Of a stretch of DNA of 64,000 bases, positions 24,586 to 33,094 are shown piece after piece (positions within the stretch are counted from its first letter, which is position 1; every line of letters begins with the position of its first letter). The stretch lies in contig NZ_JANINI010000002.1 in the NCBI RefSeq assembly GCF_024580145.1, positions 62,001 through 126,000 on the forward strand, read 5' to 3'. A model generated the notes under the pieces. The model worked only from the letters and a program-made list of their open reading frames with translations, was not told where the DNA came from and searched no databases. The translations under genes and the position numbers were made by a program. The DNA comes from Methyloversatilis sp. XJ19-49. GTDB taxonomy: Bacteria; Pseudomonadota; Gammaproteobacteria; Burkholderiales; Rhodocyclaceae.

Positions 24586-26334
24586 ATGACTTCAGTCCAG
24601 GTTTCCAGCCGCGCGATCTATGTGCGCCTGCTCGGTTATGTGCGTCCCTACTGGGTGGCTTTTGCCGTTGCACTGCTCTGCATGGCGCTCACGGCGGCAG
24701 CCGAACCGGTATTTCCGGCCATCATGAAATCGCTGCTCGACGGCGGTTTCGGCGGCAGTGACCCGGATGCCGTGTGGTTCTACCCGGTGCTCATCGTCGC
24801 GCTGTTCGCGGCGCGCGGCATTTTCGGCTTCATCGCCGACTACGCCTTCGCCTGGGCTGCCAACAACGTGGTGCTCGATCTGCGCCGCGCGATGTTCGGA
24901 CGCCTGCTCGCGCTGCCGACCGAATTCTTCGACAACCACAACTCCGGCGCGCTGATTTCCAAGGTCGCCTATGACGTGCAGGGCGTGACGCAGGCGGCGA
25001 CCAATGTCATCACCGTGTTCGTGCGCGACACGCTGACCGTGGCCGGCCTGCTGGCCTGGCTGCTGTGGCTGGACTGGAAACTCACGCTCATCGTGCTCGG
25101 CATGCTGCCGCTGATCGCCATCGTGGTGCGCCTCAGTTCGCGCCGCATCCGCGAGTCGGCGCGCGGTGCGCAAACCGCCATGGGCAGCATCGCGCACACG
25201 CTGGAAGAAACCATCGAAGCACACAAGGTGGTCAAGATATTCGGCGGCCAGGACTATGAGATGGGCCGTTTCGATGCAGCCTGTCGCAAGCAGCGTCGGC
25301 AGAACATGCGCAACATCGTCGCCGCATCGCTGGTGTCGCCGATGACCCAGGTGCTGACCGCGATGGCGCTGGGCATCGTCATCGCAGTCGCGCTGCACGA
25401 CTCGGCAAGCAACCGCACGACGGTCGGCAGCTTCATGGGCTTCGTCACCGCGATGCTGATGCTGCTGGCGCCGCTGAAGCGGCTGACCGACGTCAATGCG
25501 CCGCTGCAACGCGGGCTGGCTGCGGCGGAAAGCGTGTTCCAGCTGATCGACGAACAGGCCGAGCGTGACACCGGGACGGTCGAAATCGAGCGCGCGCGCG
25601 GCCGCATAGACTTCGACCAGCTCGGCTTCGGCTATCCGGGGCGCGACGAACGCGTGCTGCAGCACATCGATCTGGCGATCGCTCCAGGCGAGACGGTGGC
25701 GCTGGTCGGCGCATCCGGCTCCGGCAAGACCACGCTGGCCCATCTGCTGGCGCGCTTCTATACGCCGGGCAGCGGGCGCATCCTGCTCGACGGTCACGAC
25801 ATCCAGAACATCCGGCTGGCCAGCCTGCGCGCGAACATGGCGCTGGTGAGCCAGGACGTGGTGCTTTTCAATGACACCGTGGCCGCCAACATCGCCTACG
25901 GCGCGCTGCGCGAAACCGATCGCGGCGACATCGAAGCCGCCGCGCGCGCAGCCTACGCGCTCGATTTCATCCAGGCCATGCCGGAAGGTTTCGACACGCT
26001 GATCGGGGAAAACGGCGTCAAACTGTCGGGCGGCCAGCGCCAGCGGCTGGCGATCGCGCGCGCGCTGCTGAAGGACGCACCGGTGCTCATTCTCGACGAA
26101 GCGACGTCGGCGCTCGATACCGAATCGGAGCGGCAGGTGCAGGCGGCACTTGAAGTGCTGATGAAAAACCGCACCACGCTGGTCATCGCGCACCGGTTGT
26201 CCACGATCGAACGCGCCGACCGCATCGTCGTGATGGATCGCGGGCGCATCGCCGAGATCGGTCGCCACGCAGAGCTGCTGGCAGCCGGCGGCATGTACGC
26301 GAACCTTTACCACTCGCAGCTCGGCGGCGACTGA
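24586..26334 (+). CDS. msbA: Lipid A export ATP-binding/permease protein MsbA
   Basis: A 582-residue ABC exporter half that flips core-lipid A across the inner membrane as a homodimer. The membrane domain (about residues 15-320) includes LPTEFFDNHNSGALISKVAYD, typical of MsbA. The ATPase has Walker A GASGSGKTT, signature LSGGQRQR, Walker B VLILDEATSALD and VIAHRLSTIERAD. The full length matches E. coli MsbA (582 residues). It has its own promoter. No lpxK or waaA follows, as it would in enterics. Confidence 0.88.
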   Translation: MTSVQVSSRAIYVRLLGYVRPYWVAFAVALLCMALTAAAEPVFPAIMKSLLDGGFGGSDPDAVWFYPVLIVALFAARGIFGFIADYAFAWAANNVVLDLRRAMFGRLLALPTEFFDNHNSGALISKVAYDVQGVTQAATNVITVFVRDTLTVAGLLAWLLWLDWKLTLIVLGMLPLIAIVVRLSSRRIRESARGAQTAMGSIAHTLEETIEAHKVVKIFGGQDYEMGRFDAACRKQRRQNMRNIVAASLVSPMTQVLTAMALGIVIAVALHDSASNRTTVGSFMGFVTAMLMLLAPLKRLTDVNAPLQRGLAAAESVFQLIDEQAERDTGTVEIERARGRIDFDQLGFGYPGRDERVLQHIDLAIAPGETVALVGASGSGKTTLAHLLARFYTPGSGRILLDGHDIQNIRLASLRANMALVSQDVVLFNDTVAANIAYGALRETDRGDIEAAARAAYALDFIQAMPEGFDTLIGENGVKLSGGQRQRLAIARALLKDAPVLILDEATSALDTESERQVQAALEVLMKNRTTLVIAHRLSTIERADRIVVMDRGRIAEIGRHAELLAAGGMYANLYHSQLGGD

Positions 26335-26373
26335 GCCGCACCCGTGAATTCCCGTCGCACGGCCGCATCGGCT

Positions 26374-26379
26374 TATAGT
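26374..26379 (+). promoter_or_regulatory. -10 element TATAGT of the small Lys-rich protein gene
   Basis: TATAGT lies 53 bp before the ATG at 26433, in the short gap after msbA. No good -35 is seen. Confidence 0.4.
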
Positions 26380-26432
26380 GGTCGGGCCGAGCCGTGCGCC
26401 CACTGCGCCGGCGGCACTCGAAAGGTCACACC

Positions 26433-26564
26433 ATGAGCAAGGAACGAAACAGCGTGAAGGCGACGAAGAAACAGCCGGCGTCGACACCGAAGGAAAAGAA
26501 GGCCGCCAAGCAGGCGAAGAAAAATGCGTCCGAACTGATGCAGCCACTGATCAAGCCGCACTGA
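26433..26564 (+). CDS. 43-residue lysine-rich small protein
   Basis: A short gene starting MSKERNSVKATKKQP and ending in SELMQPLIKPH. About one residue in three is Lys and the Ala-Lys blocks (KEKKAAKQAKKNA) are likely helical and may bind nucleic acid or a membrane surface. A TATAGT box lies upstream, and codon use is like the neighbours. AAAGG lies about nine bases before the ATG. No family is recognised, and it was accepted on its start context and position. It ends 9 bp before the convergent CIA30 gene. Confidence 0.55.
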   Translation: MSKERNSVKATKKQPASTPKEKKAAKQAKKNASELMQPLIKPH

Positions 26565-26573
26565 GCGGAACGT

Positions 26574-27071
26574 TCATTCGACACGGATTGCGCGAATGCC
26601 GAGCGAGAAGGTGCCCGCCTGACGGTCGGCGATCATCAGGCCGATCTGGCGTGCGCGTGACGGGTCGAGCGGCGGTGCGCCCATCACGTTGCGCCCGCGG
26701 AAGGTGGCGCGAAACGCCGCCACCGGCAGGTGCACGGTGGCCCACTGACCCGCCGGGGGTTCAAAGCTGATCTGGTGGCTCAGGCCGTCGAAATCGTCGT
26801 CGCAGCGCAGGCTGAGCTTGTAGCGCTTGCCGTCGCCGAGCACCACGAGCGCGTAATGGGTCGCACCCGCTTCGGCGATGTTTCCGGGCTGGGCGCGCAC
26901 CGAGGCGAATCCGCCGTTGCGTTCCAGCGATACGATGCCTTCGAATACCGCGTGCCCGGCCGGGTCGGGTCGCAGCCTGCTGCGCGACATGCCGCCCATC
27001 ACGCCATCATCGATCGGCGACCAGTCATCGACTGCGCCAGCGTTGCCGAAATCAAATAGTTTGCGCGCCAT
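26574..27071 (-). CDS. CIA30 family protein
   Basis: A 165-residue protein of the CIA30 (complex I intermediate-associated 30) beta-sandwich family, a carbohydrate-binding-like fold. Visible family stretches are LFDFGNAGAVDDWSPIDDGVMGGMS, positioned at residues 5-29, and FRGRNVMGAPPLDPSRARQIGLMIAD near the C-terminus. Bacterial members have no established role; some are linked to complex I assembly by name only. The ATG at 27071 gives the domain without a signal peptide. Confidence 0.8.
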   Translation of the reverse strand: MARKLFDFGNAGAVDDWSPIDDGVMGGMSRSRLRPDPAGHAVFEGIVSLERNGGFASVRAQPGNIAEAGATHYALVVLGDGKRYKLSLRCDDDFDGLSHQISFEPPAGQWATVHLPVAAFRATFRGRNVMGAPPLDPSRARQIGLMIADRQAGTFSLGIRAIRVE

Positions 27072-27168
27072 GGGCGCATTGTAAGGTGCTTGGTGCGGCG
27101 GGCAATCGTCGCGCGCCGAAGCATCGCCCAACCCGGCTGCCCGACCGCCTCATCCGCCTGCTGTCTGT

Positions 27169-29643
27169 TCAGTCATCCAGCTTCACTGCCCGCACCGCCG
27201 CGACACCCAGTGCACCGCGCGCGCCCAGTATCGCCGCGAGCGTCGAGGCCGCCAGCATGGCGAGCACGATGACGGCAAGCCAGCCCCAGGGCACCACCCA
27301 GTCCATGCTCCAGTGGAAGGACTGGCGGTTCACCACTTCGATCAGCAGCGCGCTCATCGCGAACCCCGCGACCAGACCGAGCATCAGCCCGGGCAGCGCG
27401 GACAGCAGGCCTTCGGCAGCCAGTTGTGCAGCGATCTGCCGGCGCGTGCAGCCGAGGTGGCGCAACAGCCCGAATTCGCGCGCGCGCGCGCTGGCCGACG
27501 CGGCAAACGCCGCGGCGATGCCGGCCAGACCGATCAGCGCCGACGCCGCCTCCAGCGCATAGGTCGCGGCAAAGGTGCGGTCGAACACGCCGAGCGACAG
27601 GCGGCGCACCTCGTCGCTCGACGTCAGCTCCAGCGCTTCGCCCTTGCCGCTGGCTTCGCGCAACGCCCGCGCGACGCTCCCTTCATCGGACCCTGCGTCG
27701 AGCCACAGTCCGAAATCGTCGGACGCCGTGTCGCCGGTCAGCGCGCGGTAGCGCGCCAGATCGATCACCACCGCACCGTGCTGGCGCGCGTAGTCGCGCC
27801 ACAGGCCGGCGACCTGCACGCGCAGCCGCTGTCCGGCGAGCGGCAGTTCGACTTCGCGGCCGGTCGTCCAGCCATACAGATCCGCCATCGCCTCGGACGC
27901 CCACACCTGAGGCAGCACGCCCGGCGGCACCGATACGCCGACGCGCGGCAGCACGCGACCGGCGTCATCCGGCAGCGGCCGGGCGATCAGCGCCACCGCC
28001 GGCAGGTCGGCGCTCAGCAGCAGGCTCTGATGCCGGATCGCTTCCAGCCGCTCGACACCGGGCACTGCGGCCAGCCGCGCTTCGATGTCGTCCGGCCACG
28101 GTCGATCTCGATCGCCGCGCAGGTACAGCTCGGCCGGCAGCACATCGGTCAGCCAGCGGTCGACCGAGCTGCGGAAGGACGACACCATCACGGCCATCGC
28201 GACGATCAGCGCCGTGGCGGCGAGCACGCCGGCCGCACTGCGCGACGCGAACCCGGGCTCGGCCATCAGCCGCGCCCTTGCCAGATCCAGCGGTACTGCC
28301 GAGAACGTCGGCACGCGCCGCGCCAGCGCCCGGGCGAGTGGCGGCACGGCGAGCACGGCGGCCACCAGCACGCAGGCGATCGCCGCGTAGCCGCCGAGCG
28401 GCAGACCGGCCAGCGGCGGCAGCGACGCGGCGGCCAGCGCCAGCAACAGGGCACTCAGCGCCGCCACGGTGCGGCGGTCGGTGCCCAGCGTGCGCAGCGC
28501 AGGACCGAAATGACCGGCCCGCAGCGCCTGTGCCGGCGCAATCAGCAGCGCATCGCGCGCCGGCCAGCCCGCGCCGGCGGCCGCGCTGGCCACGCCGAGC
28601 AGGCCGAAGCCCGCGCTGGCCGCGAGGTCGAACGACAGTGCCGGCGCCACGCCGGACACCAGGCCGGCGCCCAGATCGGCACCGATCAGCGACAGCGCGA
28701 GCGCCGCCAGTGCGTGTCCGAGCGCGATGCCCAGCAGCGCACCGCACGCGCCCAGCAGCGCCCCTTCGCCGATCAGCATCCGGAACAGCTGCGCGCGCGT
28801 CAGTCCGGCCGCCCGCAGAAAGGCGATTTCAGCCGTGCGCCGCGCAATCGCCGCGGCCTTGGTCGCCGCCACCAGAAAGCTGCCGACCGCCAGCGCGATC
28901 AGCACCAGCAGGCCCAGATTGACGCGATAGGCGCGCGACAGCCGGTCCGCCCGTTCCAGCGCCTGCGCGGGCGTCTGCCACTGCACGCCCGGCGGCAGCA
29001 CGGCTGCGATGCGCGCGGTCGCCTCGGCGCGATTCACGCCTTCGCGCAGGCGCAGCGCGACGCGGCTGATCTGACCGAGTGTGGCCAGCCGCCACTGCGC
29101 CTCTCCGATGTCCATCACGGCCAGCACGGCACCACTGCCGGCCGACGGCAGCCAGCCGGCAACGGTGAAAGCCGTGTTGTCGCGACCGAGCACCAGCGTC
29201 TGCCCCGGCTGGACGCCGAGCGCCTGACCGGCGGCATGACTCAGAAAGATCGCGCCCGGCTCCATCAGCTGCCCGATGTCGCCCGCCGGCGGCAGCAAGG
29301 TCGGCTGAACCGCCGACGCGCGAAAGGCATCGAGGCCGATGACGCGCAGCTTCAGCGCGCGCGCGCCGATCGCAACGTCGAGTTCGCGCTCGACCAGCGG
29401 ACTGGCGTGTGCCACGTCGGGCAGACGGGCGAGCAAGGGATAGACCGATTCGTCCATGCCGCGCGCCGCCACCACTTCCAGATCGGCCGAGCCCGATACG
29501 GCACGCAGGCCGGATTCGAACTCGTCGAGTGCTGCCCGGTGAATGGCGGATACCGCGACGCCAAGCGCCACCCCGAGCGCGATGGCCAGCAGCGCAAGCC
29601 GGCTCGCGCCGCGCCAGGCCGAGCGGCACAGCAGCTCAAGCAT
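27169..29643 (-). CDS. ABC transporter permease of the FtsX/LolE (MacB-type) group
   Basis: An 824-residue membrane protein with an N-terminal helix, a large periplasmic domain, two FtsX-like membrane blocks and a further periplasmic domain, so it is the long double-FtsX form. Typical stretches are LALLAIALGVALGVAVSAIH at the start and EIAFLRAAGLTRAQLFRMLIGEGALL and EFGLLRHLGCTRRQIAAQLAAEGLLS before the membrane blocks. It should pair with the ATPase whose gene overlaps its start by 8 bp. Long double-FtsX proteins are suggested to release lipids or lipoproteins; the substrate is unknown. Confidence 0.82.
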   Translation of the reverse strand: MLELLCRSAWRGASRLALLAIALGVALGVAVSAIHRAALDEFESGLRAVSGSADLEVVAARGMDESVYPLLARLPDVAHASPLVERELDVAIGARALKLRVIGLDAFRASAVQPTLLPPAGDIGQLMEPGAIFLSHAAGQALGVQPGQTLVLGRDNTAFTVAGWLPSAGSGAVLAVMDIGEAQWRLATLGQISRVALRLREGVNRAEATARIAAVLPPGVQWQTPAQALERADRLSRAYRVNLGLLVLIALAVGSFLVAATKAAAIARRTAEIAFLRAAGLTRAQLFRMLIGEGALLGACGALLGIALGHALAALALSLIGADLGAGLVSGVAPALSFDLAASAGFGLLGVASAAAGAGWPARDALLIAPAQALRAGHFGPALRTLGTDRRTVAALSALLLALAAASLPPLAGLPLGGYAAIACVLVAAVLAVPPLARALARRVPTFSAVPLDLARARLMAEPGFASRSAAGVLAATALIVAMAVMVSSFRSSVDRWLTDVLPAELYLRGDRDRPWPDDIEARLAAVPGVERLEAIRHQSLLLSADLPAVALIARPLPDDAGRVLPRVGVSVPPGVLPQVWASEAMADLYGWTTGREVELPLAGQRLRVQVAGLWRDYARQHGAVVIDLARYRALTGDTASDDFGLWLDAGSDEGSVARALREASGKGEALELTSSDEVRRLSLGVFDRTFAATYALEAASALIGLAGIAAAFAASASARAREFGLLRHLGCTRRQIAAQLAAEGLLSALPGLMLGLVAGFAMSALLIEVVNRQSFHWSMDWVVPWGWLAVIVLAMLAASTLAAILGARGALGVAAVRAVKLDD

Positions 29644-30322
29644 CGACGTGCGCGTCGGCCGGATGCAGGCGGCCGTCGCGGCCCAGCCTGAGCACGCGGT
29701 CAGCGGTTGACGCGACGGCGGCCGAATGGGTGACCAGCAGGCCGCAGGCACCGCCCGACTTCACGGCATCGCGCAGCAACGCGGCGATCCGCTCGGCGTT
29801 GTCGGCGTCCAGATTGCCGGTCGGCTCATCCGCCAGCAGCAGGCGCGGCTGGCGCACCAGCGCGCGCGCGATCGCCCCACGCTGCAGCTCGCCGCCGGAC
29901 AACTGCGTCGGGCTGTCGTCGGCGCGTGTCGCAAGCCCGACCGTGGCCAGCTGCGCGAGCGCGCGCGCGCGGCGCTCGCGCAGCGGCACACCGGCCAACG
30001 CCAGCGGCAGCCCCACGTTGTCGCGCAGGCTCAGCCAGGGCAGCACATGGAAGGCCTGGAACACAAAGCCGACCCGGGTGCGCCGCCATACGGTGGCGGC
30101 GTCATCGTCCAGCGCCGACACCTCGACGCCGTCGAAACGCACAGAACCTGCATCGGGGCGATCGAGTGCCGCCACGACGTTGAGCAGCGTGGATTTGCCG
30201 GAGCCGGATTCACCGATCACCGCCACGTATTCACCGGCGGCGATGTCGAGGTCGAGCGCGTGCAGCAGCACGCGCGGCGGTGAACCGGGCAGGGTCTTGT
30301 CGAGGGCAGTCAGGGAAAGCAC
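29636..30322 (-). CDS. ABC transporter ATP-binding protein, LolD-like
   Basis: A 228-residue ATPase with Walker A GESGSGKST, signature LSGGELQRGAIARALV, Walker B LLLADEPTGNLDADNAE and LVTHSAAVAS. The TGNLD form and size place it with the LolD/MacB/FtsE subgroup, which drives mechanotransmission without moving a substrate through the membrane. It overlaps the permease gene by 8 bp, so the two form one transporter. Confidence 0.88.
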   Translation of the reverse strand: MLSLTALDKTLPGSPPRVLLHALDLDIAAGEYVAVIGESGSGKSTLLNVVAALDRPDAGSVRFDGVEVSALDDDAATVWRRTRVGFVFQAFHVLPWLSLRDNVGLPLALAGVPLRERRARALAQLATVGLATRADDSPTQLSGGELQRGAIARALVRQPRLLLADEPTGNLDADNAERIAALLRDAVKSGGACGLLVTHSAAVASTADRVLRLGRDGRLHPADAHVDA

Positions 30323-30352
30323 GGCGGATGGACTGCGCGCCGCGCCGTACGT

Positions 30353-31909
30353 TCAGGCGCGCGTGGCGAGGAACTGACGGAATTCGGCGGCATCCATCGG
30401 CCGCGCGTACAGGAAACCTTGCGCAATCTGAACGCCCTGCTCGCGCAGATAGGTCGCCTGCTGTTCTGTCTCGACACCCTCCGCCACCATCTGCAGCTTA
30501 CGCGAGCGGGCAATTTCGGCGATGTGCGGCACCAGCGGTGCGTGCGGCGAATCGGCACCGATGGTGCCGACGAAGGCGCGGTCGATTTTCAGCGCATCGA
30601 CCGGCAAATCATGCAGGTAGGACAGACTGGAGTAACCGGTCCCGAAGTCGTCGAGCAGCACCTTGTGGCCGGCTTCGCGCAACTGTGCCAGCACGAGACC
30701 GGCCGATCCGGCCTGGATCAGGTTGCGTTCGGTCAGTTCGAGTTCGATCTGGCTGCGCCGGATGCCGTTGCCGTCGAGCACGTCGGACAGCAGCTCGCTC
30801 AGGCCGCCGCTCTCCAGATCGTGCGACGCCACGTTCAGCGACACCGTGAGTTCGGGCCGGCGCTGCAGCAGGTCGCCGATCTCGGCAATCGCGGTACGCA
30901 GCACACGCGAGGTGATTTCATGTTCGAAACCGGAGTGTTCGGCCAGATGCACCAGATCGTCGGTGCTCATGACCGGTTCGTTCTGGTCAGGCCAGCGCAC
31001 CAGCAGTTCCGCGCCGACGCAGCGGCCGTCGGACAGGCGTATCTGCGGATGGTAGGCCACCCGCAACTCGCCTCGCCGGATGGCCGCCAGCAGCGCCGTG
31101 GCCGGTGAGAAGAACTGGCGCGTGAAACGGCGCACCGCCCACACCATCAGCGTACTGACGAGGACACCGAACAGTGTGGTCATCACCAGCGGTTCGGTCC
31201 AAGCCGCGAGCAGCTGGGCGCGCGACTGGGCCGCCACTGCCACGATGGGCAGCTGACCGGACTGCGCGACGGCATACAGGCGGTCGCCCTGGACATGCTC
31301 CCGGCCGGTCATGGCGGTATCGATCATGCTCGACACCAGCGGCTCATCGACCACGGCGAGCGGAAGCCAGTCGGTGATACTCAGTACGACCAGACGGGTG
31401 TCGGCGATGCTGCGTACCTGAAAATGACTGGCGTGGATCAGCGCCAGATGCGAACCGCGACCGATGGCGACAGACGGTCGTGCATCGTCGAGCGGGTGCG
31501 TCAGCCGGAACCAAATCTGGCGTCCCTTGCCATCGGTCCAGTCGGCAGCGGGCAGCGAACGGATACCGTATTCTTCGTCAGGACCCATGCTACTGCACAG
31601 TATGCGGCCATCGCGGGCGTAAGCGATCTCGCGCACGAACGGCGTGCAGTAGGCGATCTGACGCATGCGTTCAATGTGGGCCGGCGAGCACGGCGTATCC
31701 GGAACCGTGTCGAGGCCATGCAGCTCGGACTGCGCCTCGTCGAACACTTGCTCCGCGCGCAGCAGCGCCTGCTGCGCCAGCGCGTCGAGGTGCAGCGTTT
31801 CGACCCTGAGCGTATAGCTCCAGGAAAAATAGAGCGCTGCAGCGAGCGGCAGCAGCCCGGCAAACAGGGCAGCGACCGTCAGCAGCGTGATGAATGCGCG
31901 GCGTCGCAT
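30353..31909 (-). CDS. CSS-motif EAL-domain cyclic-di-GMP phosphodiesterase
   Basis: A 518-residue inner-membrane protein. A first helix (about residues 8-28) leads to a periplasmic domain containing the CSS motif in GRILCSSMGP, then a second helix near residue 245 and the cytoplasmic EAL domain (about 265-515). EAL motifs: GAELLVRW (ELL for EAL, Glu kept), SLNVAS, IELELTE, LLDDFGTGYSSLSYL, LKIDRAF and VAEGVET, all with their metal or catalytic residues, so it should hydrolyse c-di-GMP. CSS-EAL proteins sense redox through the periplasmic cysteines and DsbA/DsbB. It is 30 bp upstream of the LolD-like gene. Confidence 0.9.
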   Translation of the reverse strand: MRRRAFITLLTVAALFAGLLPLAAALYFSWSYTLRVETLHLDALAQQALLRAEQVFDEAQSELHGLDTVPDTPCSPAHIERMRQIAYCTPFVREIAYARDGRILCSSMGPDEEYGIRSLPAADWTDGKGRQIWFRLTHPLDDARPSVAIGRGSHLALIHASHFQVRSIADTRLVVLSITDWLPLAVVDEPLVSSMIDTAMTGREHVQGDRLYAVAQSGQLPIVAVAAQSRAQLLAAWTEPLVMTTLFGVLVSTLMVWAVRRFTRQFFSPATALLAAIRRGELRVAYHPQIRLSDGRCVGAELLVRWPDQNEPVMSTDDLVHLAEHSGFEHEITSRVLRTAIAEIGDLLQRRPELTVSLNVASHDLESGGLSELLSDVLDGNGIRRSQIELELTERNLIQAGSAGLVLAQLREAGHKVLLDDFGTGYSSLSYLHDLPVDALKIDRAFVGTIGADSPHAPLVPHIAEIARSRKLQMVAEGVETEQQATYLREQGVQIAQGFLYARPMDAAEFRQFLATRA

Positions 31910-32074
31910 CAGGGCGTTCTTCGATCAACAGTCGCTCGGGCGACTTTATTGTGTGTGTGCACGATGCCGAAGTGTAAGCGCATCGTGTCGTTTCACTTAC
32001 GTGGGCTGCGTGAAATTCACGATGCGTCGTGACGGGCGAACACACGCCCGGTGCGGCAGCATCGCCGCCGCGTG

Positions 32075-32989
32075 TTACATCAACCGCAACATCAACTCGA
32101 CACGCGCCTGCACCGACGTGAGCGCACCGGCGCCCGGCAATGCAGCGCCGGGGGTGTCGATGACACTGCCGCGCGCGGTCCGGCTGGTACGCAGCACGGC
32201 GACGCCGCCCGCCTGCGCTCGCAGCAGCGCCGCCTCGAGCGGCACGCCGAGGGTGCCGTTGCCGGTACCCGCCGCGACGATGCCGCGCACACCCAGCGTG
32301 CACAGCGCATCGACCAGCGCACCGTCGGCGCCGGCATGGTTCAGCACGATGTCAACGCGCGGCCAGTCGTCACGCAGCACATGCGCCAGACCCAGTGCGT
32401 CGCCGCGTGGCCAGTCGCGCAGGCGGCGCAGCACGCCCTCTTCGAGGTAGGCGAGCGGACCGGCATCACCGGAATCGAAGGCGTCGACACGATACGGATG
32501 CGCCTTGCGCACCTCGCAGCCGGCATGAACGGTGCCCGCCATGCAGACCAGTACGCCGCTCGCTTCGGGCGACGCGGCCAGGCGCACGGCGTCGAGCAGG
32601 TTCTGCGGTCCGTCGGCGGCCAGCGCGCCCGCCGGGCGCATCGCGCCAGTCAGCACGACGGGTCTGGCCGGCGCCAGCACGCGATGCAGGAAGTAGGCGG
32701 TTTCTTCCAGTGTATCGGTGCCGTGGGTGATGACGATGCCTGCGACATCCTTGCGTGCAAGGTGATGCGCAACCCGCTGCGCCAGTGAACGCCAGATGGC
32801 GAAAGTCATGTCCTTGCTGTCTGTCTGGGCGACCTGCTCGGCATCGATCGCAAACGCCGCCAGCGGCGGCACGGCAGCGATCAGATCCGCAACGGCGATC
32901 GTGCCGGCGACATAGCCGGTGTTGTCGGCGGCGCTGCGCGCCTGGCCGGCGATGGTGCCACCGGTGCCGAGGATGACGATGCGTTTCAT
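32075..32989 (-). CDS. L-asparaginase
   Basis: A 304-residue cytoplasmic-type asparaginase without signal peptide. Catalytic Thr residues lie in RIVILGTGGTIAGQA and VITHGTDTLEETAYF, and LTGAMRP carries the following conserved region. It turns asparagine into aspartate and ammonia. The ATG at 32989 directly starts the first beta strand; the frame continues upstream without a good start. It is divergent from dbpA. Confidence 0.85.
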   Translation of the reverse strand: MKRIVILGTGGTIAGQARSAADNTGYVAGTIAVADLIAAVPPLAAFAIDAEQVAQTDSKDMTFAIWRSLAQRVAHHLARKDVAGIVITHGTDTLEETAYFLHRVLAPARPVVLTGAMRPAGALAADGPQNLLDAVRLAASPEASGVLVCMAGTVHAGCEVRKAHPYRVDAFDSGDAGPLAYLEEGVLRRLRDWPRGDALGLAHVLRDDWPRVDIVLNHAGADGALVDALCTLGVRGIVAAGTGNGTLGVPLEAALLRAQAGGVAVLRTSRTARGSVIDTPGAALPGAGALTSVQARVELMLRLM

Positions 32990-33083
32990 CGGGTCGCTGC
33001 CTGTCGGATGCTGTCGGCGCATTCTGGTGGAGCGGCGCGCCACGGCGCAAGGGCGATGCACACGCCGGGCCGGCACGGGCCCT

Positions 33084-33089
33084 TATAAT
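33084..33089 (+). promoter_or_regulatory. -10 element TATAAT of dbpA, close to the start codon
   Basis: A perfect TATAAT ends only 5 bp before the dbpA ATG at 33095, so transcription would start at or next to the ATG and the mRNA would be leaderless. The -35 region is poor. Confidence 0.5.
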
Positions 33090-33094
33090 CGTGC

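Noticed and set aside
24592-26547. Long minus-strand frame opposite msbA
   Set aside because: Its translation is His/Arg/Gln-rich antisense, while msbA carries all ABC motifs.
27313-29691. A 792-codon open frame on the plus strand opposite the FtsX-like permease
   Set aside because: The translation is Arg, Gln and His-rich with no domain, and the minus strand has a full permease with conserved motifs.
31957-32050. Repeats of CACGATG and a 6-bp CGGGCG/CGCCCG hairpin in the gap between asparaginase and the EAL gene
   Set aside because: The arms are short and no T run follows, so no terminator or operator can be supported.
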